Below, one piece after another: positions 10,565 through 25,500 of a stretch of DNA of 64,000 nt (positions are counted from its first letter, which is position 1; every line of letters begins with the position of its first letter). The notes under the pieces were generated by a model. The model was not told where the DNA came from. It saw only the letters and a program-made list of their open reading frames with translations, and did no database searches. The translations under genes and the position numbers were made by a program. The stretch is from Ectobius pallidus (Eukaryota > Arthropoda > Insecta > Blattodea > Ectobiidae). The stretch is from contig CAXKWD010000001.1 of NCBI GenBank assembly GCA_964059195.1, forward strand, positions 120,523,751 through 120,587,750. Direction: 5' to 3'.

Positions 10565-13500
10565 GTATGTTGTTATGACCTTATATTTCAGTACATGTCT
10601 GCACATAAAAACACAAATAACAAACTTAACAAACTAAATAACTACCATGCTTCATATTTCATCACTGCAGACTGCAGGAAATTTTCTTGATCCTATTTTT
10701 TCTGTCTAAACTGCTTCTTTTTAGTCGTATCTTTGTCTTCCCATATGCATTCAAGTTTTCTAACATACACAGAGTGGTCCAAAAGTTGTGTCGGGTATTT
10801 TAAATATTAGTTTATGAAATAATAAAATACCACAAGTGACATAAAAACATTATTTATTGAACTTGCCACTCTTAAGGGATGGAATTTTTTTTTTTAATAT
10901 TACTAGGACCTATGAACACCTTTGTTAAAGCGTCCAACATTCTGATATGTGGACCATAATTTTCCATAAACAGTTGAATGTGCCACATCTGTCCGCTTTC
11001 CTGCCTGATCATTTAAGGAGTGGTCGTACTGAAGATATGCATAATCTCTCTCTTAAACTGTCCAACAGTTGGTTTAACTCTTGAAATATCCTGATAATAA
11101 AAATCCAAACAAACCATTCCTTCCCTTGAAACATTATATAATTTCTGAAAATTGCACTGAATTGATCAAATAAAATTCACATCATATTCATCTGTCAACA
11201 AACAGTTGAGAAACAATACGTATTATGTGTTCACAGTTAGCTTTGGAACTGCATAATCGAATCTGAGATTGTTTTTTCAGGTGGCGCTTTCTAATCATGG
11301 AATGTACTCTGCAGCTGGAATGTTAGCTGTTTCATTAATTATAATTAATGGCTTCGTTTATGAATGATTCGCATGCAAGTGTTAATAAATATAATGCTTC
11401 AATAGTTACTCTTAATTTTTAATTCTTAAATTAATTATCATGGGCGAAGCCACAGGCACCTACTAGTACAATACGATACAACCAGTGATGGGAAGTAATT
11501 GAGTAAAAGTAATCGGATTACAGTAACGATTCCTTTTTTGGTCCCATTTACTTGTAATCGTTACTTTTTTAAAAATGTAATTTTTACTCGTAATTTACTT
11601 CTGGAAATAAAATTGTAATCGTTACATTTGAGTAATCGTTACATTTTAGTAATCGAAAAGTATCGAATTGAGAATTTGGCAATGTTCCTTTCTTCTACTC
11701 GCCGGTGAACTTTGCGTTCTTTTAAAGCGAACGTAAAGCGCTTTACAGCTGTTGCAGCAGCGGTGGTGAAGTTGCTGAAGAAAAAATAAGTGGGATCAAA
11801 AAGACTTCTAGACAATATAAGGCCTATATGAAGGTATATTTAATTTATTTTACTGTTCCTTACTTTCGTATCTGTAATAGCGTAAGTAATTATTGTTTGC
11901 CGCATTTCTGCGGGGAAAACGTGGCAACGCGACGTCAGCTGAGATGATCGGAAGTCGAATGTATTTTGTGTGTGTGTGTTTTTTTTTCAATGGCGACCAC
12001 AGCCAGAGCAATTTACGGGAAGCGATACTACATTTATTTAGATTTCTGTATGGTTTCCATTTATTTCAAGACGTGTTCAAGAAATTAAAATTGCTGTTCT
12101 CAGCCTACAAAATTTATTTAATCCCTTTCTTTGAAAAGAAGGTTATGTGTTCCACAGTATAAAACTAAGCTCAAACTAACCTCAACTTCAAAGTTAATTA
12201 CCGAGCATTAGAGGCTCTGCTGAAAATACTGCTTGTGGCATTGAAAATTCATTTATACTGTATGAGGACCAGTGATTTACAACAAGGTGACATTCACATA
12301 TAATTCTGATAGTAGGATTCTGGATCCCGGTATTCGTCTTTTTCTAATTTTAATCAAATCTAATCTGTTGTGATACTGCAATATCACGCTGCGTGTTGCG
12401 GGGGTTTCACTTTATGGGTTTTGCTACATGAACTGTCATGGCCTTCTTTTTAACCCTTGTTTGCTGTAGTGAAGCTGAAGCGATTTACAGATTCGGTTTA
12501 AAAAAGAACGCACAGAAAGCATCATGCGCAGACAGAACGGGGTTTGGTGTGCAATAACATCAGACATTTTAAAAATGACAATGGAATAACTATATATAAC
12601 TTCATTATTTTTATGCTTAAAGATTATGCATAATATTGTAAGCCGTGGGAAAATAAATAAATATCTATTTCTTCCCATTTAAAACTTTTTCAGTTAAATG
12701 TTTTCAGTAAGAACATTTCTTAATTAAGTATATTTTGAAACTTGCTTCTCATTCTCAATTGCTATAGACTAACGTCGTCATTAGGCCTACTGTTTTCACA
12801 ACTAATATCCACGTTAGAAGTGATATTAACAAAAGTTGCTCAATGTGTATGGAAATATTGGTATTGATTAATAATTTTAGACGTTGTAACGTCCCAAGCA
12901 ATTTTATTAGCTGAATGGCCCAATAGTTTCTGCCCTTGTGCCCCCCCCCCAAAAAAGAAAAAAATTAGGTACTGCCATTTTGTAAAGTAATTGTAATTGC
13001 AATTTTACTGATTACTTTTTTGTGCCCCCCAAAAAGAAGGAATTTTTAGGTACTGCCATTTTGTAAAGTAATTGTAATTGTAATTGTAATTTTACTGATT
13101 ACTTTTCGAAAAGTAATTTGTAATTGTAATTAAGTAAAATTTTTCTCAAGTAATTGTAATTCAGCCCAATTACTATTTTTTTAGTAATTTTCCCATCACT
13201 GGATACAACAGAATGCAATAATGTCATTTTAGAAATATCTTTGATTTGAACATGTACCTCTTCACTACCATGAAATTTGGTGTAATGGACATTCGTTATT
13301 GAATTAATTTGCTTGAAATTCTTTCAGAGTGATTTTCTTTAGTAATAGACCTAAGTTACATGATCATACACTGTGCTTGGGAATTTTCTAAAAGTAGTCT
13401 CCGTATACCGTACCTGTGAGTTTCTTCTGATGTGATCTATATCAAAGTTACATTAAACTGAAATAGTTATCAAAACCATTGATGGTAAATTAAATGCTTC

Positions 13501-16500
13501 TGAATTGAAATAAGTAGGCCTACTGCATCTAATTATATATTTATTTCCTTGTATGTGCAGATGGATGTGCTGTCATTACTACCCCTAGACTTCCTGTATT
13601 TTATCTTTGGGACTAAATACCCATTACTTAGATTTCCAAGAGTGCTGAAGGTAAGAATCATTATTTCATTTATGAATCTAAGCATATATGCAAGAGAAAT
13701 TCTTTGATCAATGTGTTACAGACATGAAGCAGTGGTGAGTCATTGTGGCCTTCTGTTTTAATGTGGGGGCTCAATATATTGTCCGTTAAGAAGACAATAT
13801 CTCAATGTATCTCTGAAACTAGCCATTTTCAGTTTTAGTTGTGAAATACAGTAGAACCCCATTAGTCTGACTTCAAATGGTCTGACTCCCTACTTAGTCT
13901 GACCATGCTGTCATCATCACCATGAATATCAACAATGTACTATCCAGATTGTTTTGTACATTGTTGGTACGGTTTGCCAGGAAAGATTTTGAATAGAGGT
14001 ACAATATTGTATACTGTGTTGAATTTTTTTAGTATGTTTACTTCATAATTCGTAATACTGTCAACAAAATCTTCAAAATATTGTCTTTGTATCGTGTTAT
14101 AAAAATAAAAGTATTCCTTTCATAGTAATCCAGCCTTTACTGTGTTCCGGCCCATTGCAAACGGACTAGTGGGGTTCTACTGTATTCAGAAAAATAGTTC
14201 TATGTTTCTGTTGAAGCCTCGTTATATGAACAACAATCAATTCTGGCACTAAAATCAGTAATATAGTTGAAGTTTTTACTCTCTTCCATTGTTTGTATGA
14301 AAACGTTCTTCTTTTCTCCTGAAAAGTTGCCTTTTTGGAGACACGAGGTTTCTCATCTTAACCAACGATATATGTTTATTGGAATTAACAAGGGCATTTT
14401 AATGGATCTTGTATCATCTATACTATGGTGATTACCATCTACACATGATTAGGCTTATCAATTTTGATTTACTTCAAAATACATATTTAGAATTTGTTTA
14501 AATGTCCATATTTTTTTCGTGTTATTTAAAAGAAAGGTTAAGATGATTTCAGGACCCCAGAGATCACTTAGGATGGTAAGCTGATATCATGAGTGAATAA
14601 ATAAATATCTCTATTAACTCTTGACTCACATGACAAATCTATGATATGTACCATGAGGTGCAGTATGTGGGATTCTTATGTTTAAAACCATGAAATAAAG
14701 GCATAAACGTTTTGAAAACTTTAATGACTGCTCATAGAATATGTCATAAATTTTTCAAAACAATGTCAGATATAGCTGTTGCTTTGTACATATCAGTCTT
14801 GATAGTCGTCGAAACGAAGGTTCGAGAGAAGGATATTGAATCTGTTTTCGGCTCATGATGCACTGAAAAATGTTTCTTTCAGTCCTATCTGTTGCCCAAA
14901 TGCCATGTTCTCATGGTTTGATCAATAACACATCAATGTTCTTGTGAACACATTTTGAACTGTAATGAAATTAACTTGCGTATTTCACGAGGCCCGAGCT
15001 AGGAAAACAGCAACAGGTGACAACATAAATCCAGGACTGCAAGAAAGCAATAAATTGACCTTTGGTGGTTTGTGATTTAAGGAAGTTGGGGTAGCAAAGC
15101 AGCTTTCTACTGCCTTGGAGAGCGAGTTCGAAAATTCTCACGCAGTCCGTGAGTCCATGCCTCGTGAGTTAAAGGTTAACAAGTAATGTGTTCTGTTTTT
15201 GTAAATTTTTAATCAGGAAATTGTCAAAATGTCCCTTTTTTCGTCTTGAATAATTGGTCATTCTATTGTAATAATGAACTAGACCTTAAACTGAACGTTT
15301 TCTTTCTCCTTCTACTAAGCTGATGCAACAAAGTCTACTTACAGAGCAACGTGTTCAAATGTCCCTTTTTTCGTTTTGAAAAATTGGTCATCCTATTGTA
15401 ATAATGAACTAGACCTTAAACTGCACGTTTTCTTTCTCTTTCTACTAAGCTGATGCAACAAAAGCTACTTACAAAGCAATGTGTTCATAAACAACTGGAA
15501 AAATTTATCGCCAATTTCTTTAAAATTGCAATTTAAAGAATAGAGAAAGAGTCATCCCAAGGAAATGTGACCATATGCAGCTGTCTAGGTTGCCTGGGTC
15601 TAAATCCACCACTGGTCTGTTCAGGCATTAAAGTTTTTAATGTATTAGGTCACTAAGAGCTGCTACTGCTGGCAAAGAGTTTGTAATTATTGAATTTAAT
15701 TTAATTTGCAGGTCCAAACATTTTGGGAATTCTTTGAGAAAGTGGACAATGTAGTTGCATCCCCATATGTAGTGAGGATGGTCCGCACATTCACATACAT
15801 GCTGTACCTCATCCACCTCAATGCCTGTGCCTATTATGCCTTCTCATCATGGCATGGACTTGGTGCTAATGGCTGGGTTTTCAGTGGCAAAGGAAGTCCG
15901 TAAGTCATTTCTTCAATTAGATAGTTGTAGAAGTATGTATTCTACTACTGGTGAAGAACAACCACTAACAGTACTTGTTCAGTATTAATGTATTAATTAT
16001 TGTGGTTGCTGGTGACCCTGGTTATTAAAAAGCAGCCTTAAATATGTAAATTTAAAAACCACTAACAACAATATTTATATCCTGGAAACTAAAGTATACC
16101 TTTGTACATGTCATTTTGAACTGCCCCTGATCACAAGCTCCTGCTCTTTTGGTGTTTCAGGACCAACTTATGTGTTATTTGTGTAATTTTGAAATAAATA
16201 TATAGAATAAGCATTTCAAAGCTGAAGAGCACAGGGGAAATACAAGGAATGTTACAGAACTGAAATTTTTGAAAATCAAAGTTAAATGTTTGAGACTAAT
16301 ATCACTTGTTCTTTCGTAACAACACAGTCTTGTTTAAATTTTTTAAATATGTTAATGTGTAATAATATTAATGATAGAGTGTTTGAATGATTATTGTGTT
16401 GATTGTTAAAATATTCCACCACTTTTCTAAAGCTTTCACACTTTTTGCCACAGACAATTCTTGTTTCTACACATATCAGAAGTTCAACCATTTCTTTGAC

Positions 16501-19500
16501 TAGGATACTGTAGTAGTACAGTAAAACCCCCTTTTTACACTTTTCAAGGGACTGATTAAAAAAAGTGTAAATGGCAGGAAAGTGTAAATTGCAGGAAGTG
16601 TAATAGCTGTAATGTTATATATTGCAAAATTTAATACTTGAAAATAAATATAGATACCTATGTACACTTACATTACCTATACAAAATATGTTGCACATTG
16701 CAAAGAAATGCATTTTCTATTGTTTTATTTCAACTTCATAACACCACCAAAAATCATGCAAAACAAAAACACTGGCAATGATTCAAATTAGGATGAATTA
16801 TGCTATTTGAATAACTACAATACATTAAAAAGCAGTAAATTGCACCCGCACAGAAGAAAACCAACTTCACCTGGACTAACACAAATAAAAACTGACACTG
16901 CGTCTAAGAGAGTTGGCAACATAGCGGAAAATTTTGTTAAGTGAAAGCAGTTCTTCATTGAAAACCAATGTTGCCAATAAAGAAAATGTGTAAATGGCAG
17001 GAAATGCAACTGTTTGAAAGTTGTTAATGACAGGAACACTATGTATTATTGGAATAGGATAAAAGATGGGTCCAGCAGAAAATGATGTAAAAGGCAGGAA
17101 AATGTAAATGACAGGAATGTAAAAAGGGGGTTTTACTGTATTCATGTGACCTCGATTCTGTCACTTCCAATTTAAAGATACCCCAGAATGCCACCAGGGT
17201 TACCCCTGTTTTCATAACTTTGTGACATTCTCGTTTTCCCCTGTGTTAGCCAGTTCAGTACGAGGTTCATCTAGAAAGTAAGTTCCAACCACGTCCAGAG
17301 ATGGTATGACTAGTCAGATGCACATGCGCTTGCATAGCAGTAGAAAGGGATATGTGGGAATGCTACGGTGCAGTTTCAGTCTTATGTCGCTAGTACCGGT
17401 ACTTGTTAAACAACACTAGGAGAAAGTGGTTGCATTGATATTGTCTTCTGCCAACTGCATTATGCTTTTGCATGGCAATGCACAGCCTCATTCAGCCGAC
17501 ACCATACGGAATCAGTTGCTTCAGTTTGGATGGAAGACTATACATCCTATAGCCCCGACCTCGCGCCAGGTGACCTCCAGCTCTTCCGTCTCAAGAAGCG
17601 ATTTCCACAATGATGCTGAGGTACAGACGGCAGTGATTTTATGGCTCCAGAATTGGCGGCAGAGTCCTATGACTTGGGCATGCAATTGTTGATACACCAC
17701 TACGATAATGGCCTCAATAACAGTGGTGATTATGTAGAGAAGTAGCCAGTGAATCTCTGTAAATGTTGCAATAAATATTTCTTACTTAAAGAAGCTTCAT
17801 TATATGGGCGTTTTTTGACGTTGTTCATTTGACACCACCCTGTGAGCACGTACGGATTAAGGAGTTCCGTGGATGCGAACAACATTATTCACGTAGGGAA
17901 GAGCTAAGATTATAGATTTGAAAGAATGAGAAGAGATCCCTTCGGCCTCGAGTGCTCTAATACCATCAGGGTCTGAAAGAGCAAGGGTTCAGTCAAGGAA
18001 GACTGGATAGTAAAGATGATTGAGGGAATCTGGTATTGGAAAATGGAAGAGCCAGATTCGGTCAATTAGCCCATCCAGCTGACCAGTGCTAGATTGGATG
18101 GGTAGCCCCTCCCATTTGTTCATCATGCAGAGGCATTATTTCTAACAGCTGCACCACGTGAAGGTTGGGATGGGACGTTGGGCAGTTACCTGGGTTGGTT
18201 TCTTTAAGTTTCATATAGAGAAAAATTAAAGGCTCTCCTCTCCATTAACAGCCTTGTCACCTTTAGAATATTCTGCGATAGATGCTAACTTAACACTCGT
18301 GGAAGATACAAAGAAAACAGAATGCTCCACAACAGTATTACAAGCCCGGGCCCTAGAGACAATATACACTCGATACCCAGTACCTGAATGGTTACATATT
18401 TACACCGACGGATCACTGTACAACAAGGAACAGGGTGCAGGAGCTGGCATCTATTCTAGCATTTTTAGTTTCTACCTATCAGCAGGTAAAAACTCTACTC
18501 ACTTTGATGGTGAAATTTTGGCAATTAACATGGCTGTCACACAGTTATTATACAGAATTAACATGTTTCAAAACGTAGTTATCTTGAGTGACTCTATCTC
18601 GGCCATCCCAGCTATCATCACACAAAAACTACCCACTATTCACTCAGTAAGAGAAATCCAAAAAGGAATACGCATGCTAACCACTCTAAACAGAGTAATC
18701 AAACTGCAGTGGGTACCAACGCACTGCGGCCTTCAAGGTAACGAGCAGGCAGATGCTCTGGCAAAGAAGGGTACACAAATTTTACAGAAGCAAGTCAACG
18801 ACCTTTCATACCATTCTGCAAAATTAATTATTAACAATACCCTGAAACAACAGGTGGAAGAAAATTTTAGAAAAGAATTTGGCAATAAACCATGGTATTC
18901 CTCCTTCATAAATGGGATCCCTGAAACACCTAGCCAAGTAGAAGTGGCAACTTTCCGTCTGGCAACAGGGCATGACTGCCTAGCAGCACATCTCTATAAA
19001 ATTAACCTTTACCCATCCCCAAAATGTGTGCTGTGCAATGAAGAGGACTCCATCATGGACAAGGATCATTTACTCAAATGCCAAGCACTAACCTCTACGC
19101 AGCTGGTTTCTACCTACAATTTGTATTGGGAAGCGAGAAGACGAATGGAGATCATCCAAGTGTCTGGGCATTAGATACTACTATTACTACTACTACTAGG
19201 CCTACTATATTTCTTACTTATTGATGCTTTTGTTTTCTTTATCGGCGATCGGAACTTACTTTCTGGATGAACCTCACATCATATTTGAAAGTTGTAGATA
19301 GTCTAAAATGAAAAAAACAAAAAAGAAAAATACACACATCACTTAACAATTTATTAAATTGGTCATTCAGTTCTTATTAATAATAATAATAATAATAATA
19401 ATTACTGGAGTAACTCCATTTTGTCCTGAGATATGCTGGATATCCAGCCTAGGTAAGGTGAAAGTAATGTTTCAGTGGAACTATTAAAAAATCAGTCCTA

Positions 19501-22500
19501 TTTCAGTAAACAGAATGCTGATATTATTTATTGTATTCATTGCACTTTTTTCTAGTTTTTGAGATAAAAGCCTTAATATGGCACAAAGCTTCATATGTGG
19601 CCCTCATGGCTCAATAATTTGGAGATTCCACTCTCAATTTCATGAGTAATGCTTGTATTATGCTGCTATGTTAATGTTGTAAAGTAAATAAGCTTGCGCC
19701 TCCCAATAAGAGCTATTGTAGATGCTACTGCTTCATTTTTCTTAGTCAGTAAACAATTGCTCATTAATTCAAAGTTGTAGTTCAGATGTCAATGTTTTTA
19801 AAATAAAACATGAAAATTCCAATATAAAGCTAGGAAGGTTTCCCATTGAACAACTCTTAATCACAACTCAACTGTACTTCATCGCAAATGCAGATGCTAC
19901 AGTGTGTTTCAAGAACAAGTTGGCCAATCATGCGAGTTTCTGCATCATGGAGACCACAGCTCTAACTCCCGAGTGATCGGGTGAAATATCTATTCAAATA
20001 AAGCTGCTAACATTGTAATGATTCAGGTTCTCACAATTACAGTTAAAATTACAATGAAAATAATCCCGTACCTCATCACAAGAAATAATGGAGATGTCCT
20101 CCTCTTGCATCCACACAACAATGGCATCTTTTTAGGAAATTTTCTTTCTTGCATGTAAGTTCAGCTTCCAAGATAGATCTTGTGATGTTCTCTTTATGTT
20201 CTTCTAATATATGGGAGTTTGACCTATACACTTTATTTTTCAAGTTAAAGTTCAGGTGAAATATCTACAGAACTGAAAGAGGAATTAACTCTATCTCGGA
20301 AGCTGAACGTATGCACGTGAAAGAAAATTTCCTAAAAAAGGTGCCAGTGTTGTGTGGATGAAAGAGGGGGACATTTCCAGCATCTCTTGTGATGTATAAA
20401 TCACACAGGCCATTTTGGGGTATGAAATTTATTAATGAAAGCTTTGAAGCGAGTGACTTACCAATAGACCTTCACCCTTCTCCTGGTCACTCCACAGAGA
20501 CACCTTGTTGTAACTCACTCACAAAACTATGTACACTCATAGACATGTTTCGAAAAAATTATGAACATTGGCAATAATTTCCAGACTCTGACTATGTAAT
20601 GTCTTGCCACTAATATTATAAATAACAGGAGGCATATTTAATTAGTTCTTACTCAACGAACTACCACAAAACACACAGAGAATGTGGATTATAATTACAA
20701 CTGATAACACTACAGATGTCTTGCTTTGCTTTCCAGAAGGAACTGTACTTGGCACTCAGTGCAGCACGTCATATGTTCTGTTTACAGTACTTCTCCATCG
20801 GATCACCAGTTAATGGCTAGCACGCTGGGTGTGCTGATCAAGGACATACTCCAAGAATGCCTGCACGACTTATACATGGTTATTTTCATTGTAATTTTAA
20901 CTGTAATTGTGAGAACCTGAATCATTACACTGTTAGCAGCTTTATTTGCACAGATATTTTCATTGTAATTTTAACTGTAATTATGAGAACCTGAATCATT
21001 ACACTGTTAGCAGCTTTATTTGCACAGATATTTTACCCAATTGCTCAGGAGTTAGAACTGTGGCCGTTGCAATGCAGAAACCCACATGATTGGCCAACTC
21101 ATTCCTGAAACACATTGTATTAAGAAAAGCAATGCAGACAGAATGCATACTGCCCCACTCTTTCAGTCTCAACTCAACTGCAATTTGAATTGATCAATGT
21201 GAGTTGACAGCAAGTGGGTATGCTGTGTTTCTGGTGATGCAGTTAATAGTTGCTGTTCCTTGTACTACGTGGTGTATTCACAAGCTAGGGATGATATTGA
21301 ATTTAGGTCTAAACTTTTGGAAATTAATTGAACTACACCTTCGAGTGTAGGATGTAACTAGAGAAGGTTATTCTAGATGGCCTATAACTGACGAAGCATG
21401 TTAAGAAATAACAAAAGAAATGAAGGATTCATACATGATGTTAAATCCTCCTGTTTAGATGACATTGCAATTACTAAACTCAAAGCTGCTCTCATGTGAA
21501 TTTTCAATAAATTTGGTTTCAAATTTAAGTCAATTTCAAATCAGTTTCTATTGAGAGTTATCTCATTGGGAAGTGTTTTACCTTACGTAGTTAACCTATT
21601 ACATTTTTACATCTTTCAGGTACATTAGGTGTTTTTACTTTGCAACAAAGACTGCAACCTCTATAGGAAAGAATCCTAAACCAGAGACAGAAGGGCAAAG
21701 CCTTTTCATGACTTGCAGTTGGTTGATGGGTGTGTTTGTATTTGCAATTCTCATTGGACAGGTAGGGATAATAATTCTTATATTGTGAATTTAATGTGTG
21801 TTAATGAGCACTGTTGATTATGCAGAAAGATCTACATATTATAATATTACTTTTATTTTCTTTCACATCAATCACAAACATGCGAAGATGTGAAATCTAC
21901 TGCAAAACTCAACAAATCATCAATAATAGGAAGGCTGATCCTAATAGCCATAAAAATTGTACATGAATAGATGTGCACACTTCAAAGAATTTTAATATTG
22001 GATAATACCTGTATAGGCTACAGTAGAACCCTGTCTTAATAGAACCGTGGTTTAACGCTTTCCCGCTAACCCCCAAAGATTGAAGGATAATTATAATTAT
22101 ATAATGCAGTATGATTTATTTAAATATTATTACTTGCAATTCTGCACAATCCCTTTAGTATAAAACCCCCATTTAATGTACAAAAAAAAAATGTATTAAA
22201 CAATCCTAGGAAAAAATTATGTATCAGAATAATACTATGACTTTTGATACATTACAATTACCATGGGTAAATTTTGCTGCTCGCATTTTTCACCAACAGC
22301 TCCATGTGCTCGCATGAGTAACAAGACGTGTTAAAAATCTTCACAAATTAGGATGCATTTTGTTGTACCGTAGTTTGCATACCAGTTACCCCTTATCATG
22401 TTGCCTTCAACCAACCAACCCTTATAGGTAAGTTATTTGTATTGTATTTATATGTTTAACTTACCTTAGGGTGACATAATCTCAGGCATATAAAACAGGA

Positions 22501-25500
22501 GACATTCCTGAAAGTAGGACAAGAATATTAAGTCGTAAAGGAAGTTTCAAAAACTTTGCCAGAGCACAAGATGTATTCCATTTGCCTTATTCAGTCACAT
22601 GACATTAGAGTATACTGTATGCGAAAGTACAATATTGCAAAACCCTCTTGTTTGGATAATACCTATATATTATATAGATATTTTATGCTTCTGTTTTTCA
22701 ATGGTTATAAACAATGTGTTATCCAACAGATGAGAGATATAATGGTGACAGCAACAAGATCGAAAACAGAGTACAAGAAGTTAAAGGATGAAGCTTTGGA
22801 ATACATGAGAAGACTGAATTTGCCTCACAATTTGCAAGAACGTGTTCAGCTGTGGTTCACATTCACCTGGGAACAACAGCATACACTAGGTAAATGTTAC
22901 TGGTTATTTCACTGCTGTCAAACAAGATAGGGAATGACTATAATAAATTTAATCAGGGCAGGGTACTCACCAGTATTTGTACCAGTATGTATGTATGTAT
23001 GTATATTTATTCATCCTTTGATCATTTTACATGATATCGGACACGTCAGATTCTTACATAACTATATTAATTATTAAATAACATAATTACTAAAGTATAC
23101 AATGCTAGTTCTTAAATTTAAAATTGCAAATGCTGAAAATATTACCTATAAGTTAAAATTAATATTTACAAAGTGCTTATAGCTACTAACTTATTTTATA
23201 ACTAGTAACCTAATTTACTTATATCTAACAGTTTCAAAAAATTCATCTAAGCTATAAAAACAGTGCTCTATTAGAAACTTTTTTACACAGGATTTGAATT
23301 TATGCAGTACAGAGATTTCCTTTAGATATTGTGGTAGGCCATTATAAAGCTGGAGGCCAGTATATATAAAACTCTTTTCAAACAAGCTTGTGTTATGCGG
23401 AATTATCCTAAGTTCTTCTCTGTTTCTTGTGTTATGGGAGTGTATTTGTGAGTTGATGGTATACATGTTTAAATTTGATTTGACAAATGTCACTATTTCG
23501 TAGATATAAATACAAGGCAGAGGCAAGTTATAGAATATTGTCCGAAGAGAATACGAGAAGTCCTGAAACATGCAAATTAAACAGCTTTTACAAGACCAAC
23601 GCTGTTCATTTGATGGGTAGGCAATAAAATTGAAAAAAGATATTTTTTTGTGTGAGCTATAAAAGAATTGAAAGCAAAATATGTTTTAACAAGGAATTAA
23701 TTTGAGCCTGCCTGGCATTAATGATTGTCGACCACTTGCACCAACTCAAGTTAAATGTTCAGTGTTATGCCAATAGTAGTACAGTGTTGTACTGTTTAGC
23801 ATAGATGTAAAAGAGGATTCATGTTTTGTATAAAAAAACTAGATTGCTAAGAGATGAAAAAGGTAAATTGTTCCCTTTGTCTATTGGCTGCAACTTTCAA
23901 TATCATGGAACATATTTAATCTTCAGTTTACCAGACCAGTAACCAGGCTCCATGTACCCAGAATTCGGGAACTAAATGTACAAAATTAAATTAAACTTTC
24001 CAATATATTTCTGACTTCGCTACAAATTGTACAATGCAACAATGTTAAAACAACTCTTCACATTTTAAAAAAATATCCAATTTTCAGCGCAATTGGTGTT
24101 ATGATTTGTTGGAAATTGTAAAAGAAAAATTACTCTCAAGACTTAGGTGAGTACCACTAGTTTTAATTTTCCAACCAAAGCCCCGAAATTAATTTGCAAT
24201 CTGAATTTACTTGTATACTTGCTTAAGTTACCATTATTTTGGTGGGACGTGTTTCAAGGACTTTTGTTCTCATTTTGAACCATATTGTCAGCTTTCAAAT
24301 CTTTCACTGGAAGTTCCTGGTGGATTTTTATGAACCTCTTGATCAAATTGTCTTCCTTAAATATATCAAATTCATCATTGAACTTTCAAATTTTTTTAAT
24401 ATAAGTTTTTCCCAAAACTTTAGTATTTCAGTTCAACTTGAATGTATGTACTAGAGATATCTCAGCAGTCAAAATTATATTGTTCTTAAGGTAGAAAGTG
24501 GGTGTAAACTACAAAAAATGACAAATTTATAAATAGTTTAACATATCTTATTAATTCATCAGGAAGGAGAGATCACATCAGAAGTGTTAAGGTATAAAAT
24601 AATCTAGACAGTTAAAAATTCCTAATATGGCATTTCAAAACAGTTTTCCAGATTGATTCAAGCTAGATTTATCACTTTTAATTATAATATGGTAACTTAC
24701 CATTATGTACATATCAATTATATACAAATTTAACCAAGGAATTTTACTAGTTTATGATGGTTGTTGTGTAACTAAAACCAGTTTTTTTTTTATTGAAATG
24801 TAGGTAATGTTCTTACAACTTTTCCTGAATAGTCTCCTTTTCTGAGATACTCAGTAAAGATATTGTTCTGTTTCATTCTCAGATGAAAGCCGCATCATGG
24901 ATATGCTCCCACACAAAATGAAGACAGATATTGCTATTAATGTACACATCCAAACTCTAAGTAAAGTGCAACTATTTCATGACTGTGATGAAGCATTATT
25001 GAGAGAACTTGTTCTGAAGCTCCGTCCTGTCATTTTCCTGCCGGGAGACTACATTTGTCGCAAGGTTGGTTTTATGGTTTAGTTATTCTACTACTTAAGC
25101 CTATGATCATTACCAGTGTGCCAGAAATTGTTCCTGCAGGTGTTAATCTGCAAACATGCAATTTTCATATTTATGCACTAATAAAAAGTCATCAGCCTGG
25201 GCCAGAATCAAACCTGCAACCTTGGGCAAAGAAGGCCAGTGCTATACTGACTAAACCACTCAGGTGACTTTTTTCATATGATAACACCTGTCAGCACCAA
25301 AAGTTAACTTAAAAAAAGGTTATATGAATGATAATTTTTCTTGGCATATGTTACTTATTACATGATATAAGAAGTCAATCCAATGTCCACTTACAGTAAA
25401 ACATATCTTTTTCAGTATTCTGTTCTGAAAAGAAAATTATGCTCCTTATTTACTTGAATATAAGCTGCACTTTTTCCCTAGATTAAGTCAATCAATAATC

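Larger units (their letters stand above)
17261..19276 (+). mobile_element. Mariner element, interrupted by a LINE
   Basis: The left end CGAGGTTCATCTAGAAAGTA follows TA at 17259-17260. The inverted counterpart ACTTACTTTCTGGATGAACC lies at about 19256-19273. Between them are a decayed mariner transposase (17426-17752) and a complete LINE insertion (17789-19206). The right-hand TA has decayed to CA and the CpG in the terminus to CA. Confidence 0.8.

Noticed and set aside
22020..22080. Pogo/Tigger left end CAGTAGAACCCTG after TA
   Set aside because: No inverted right end found nearby, so boundaries cannot be supported. The same applies to solo ends near 41250 and 54773.
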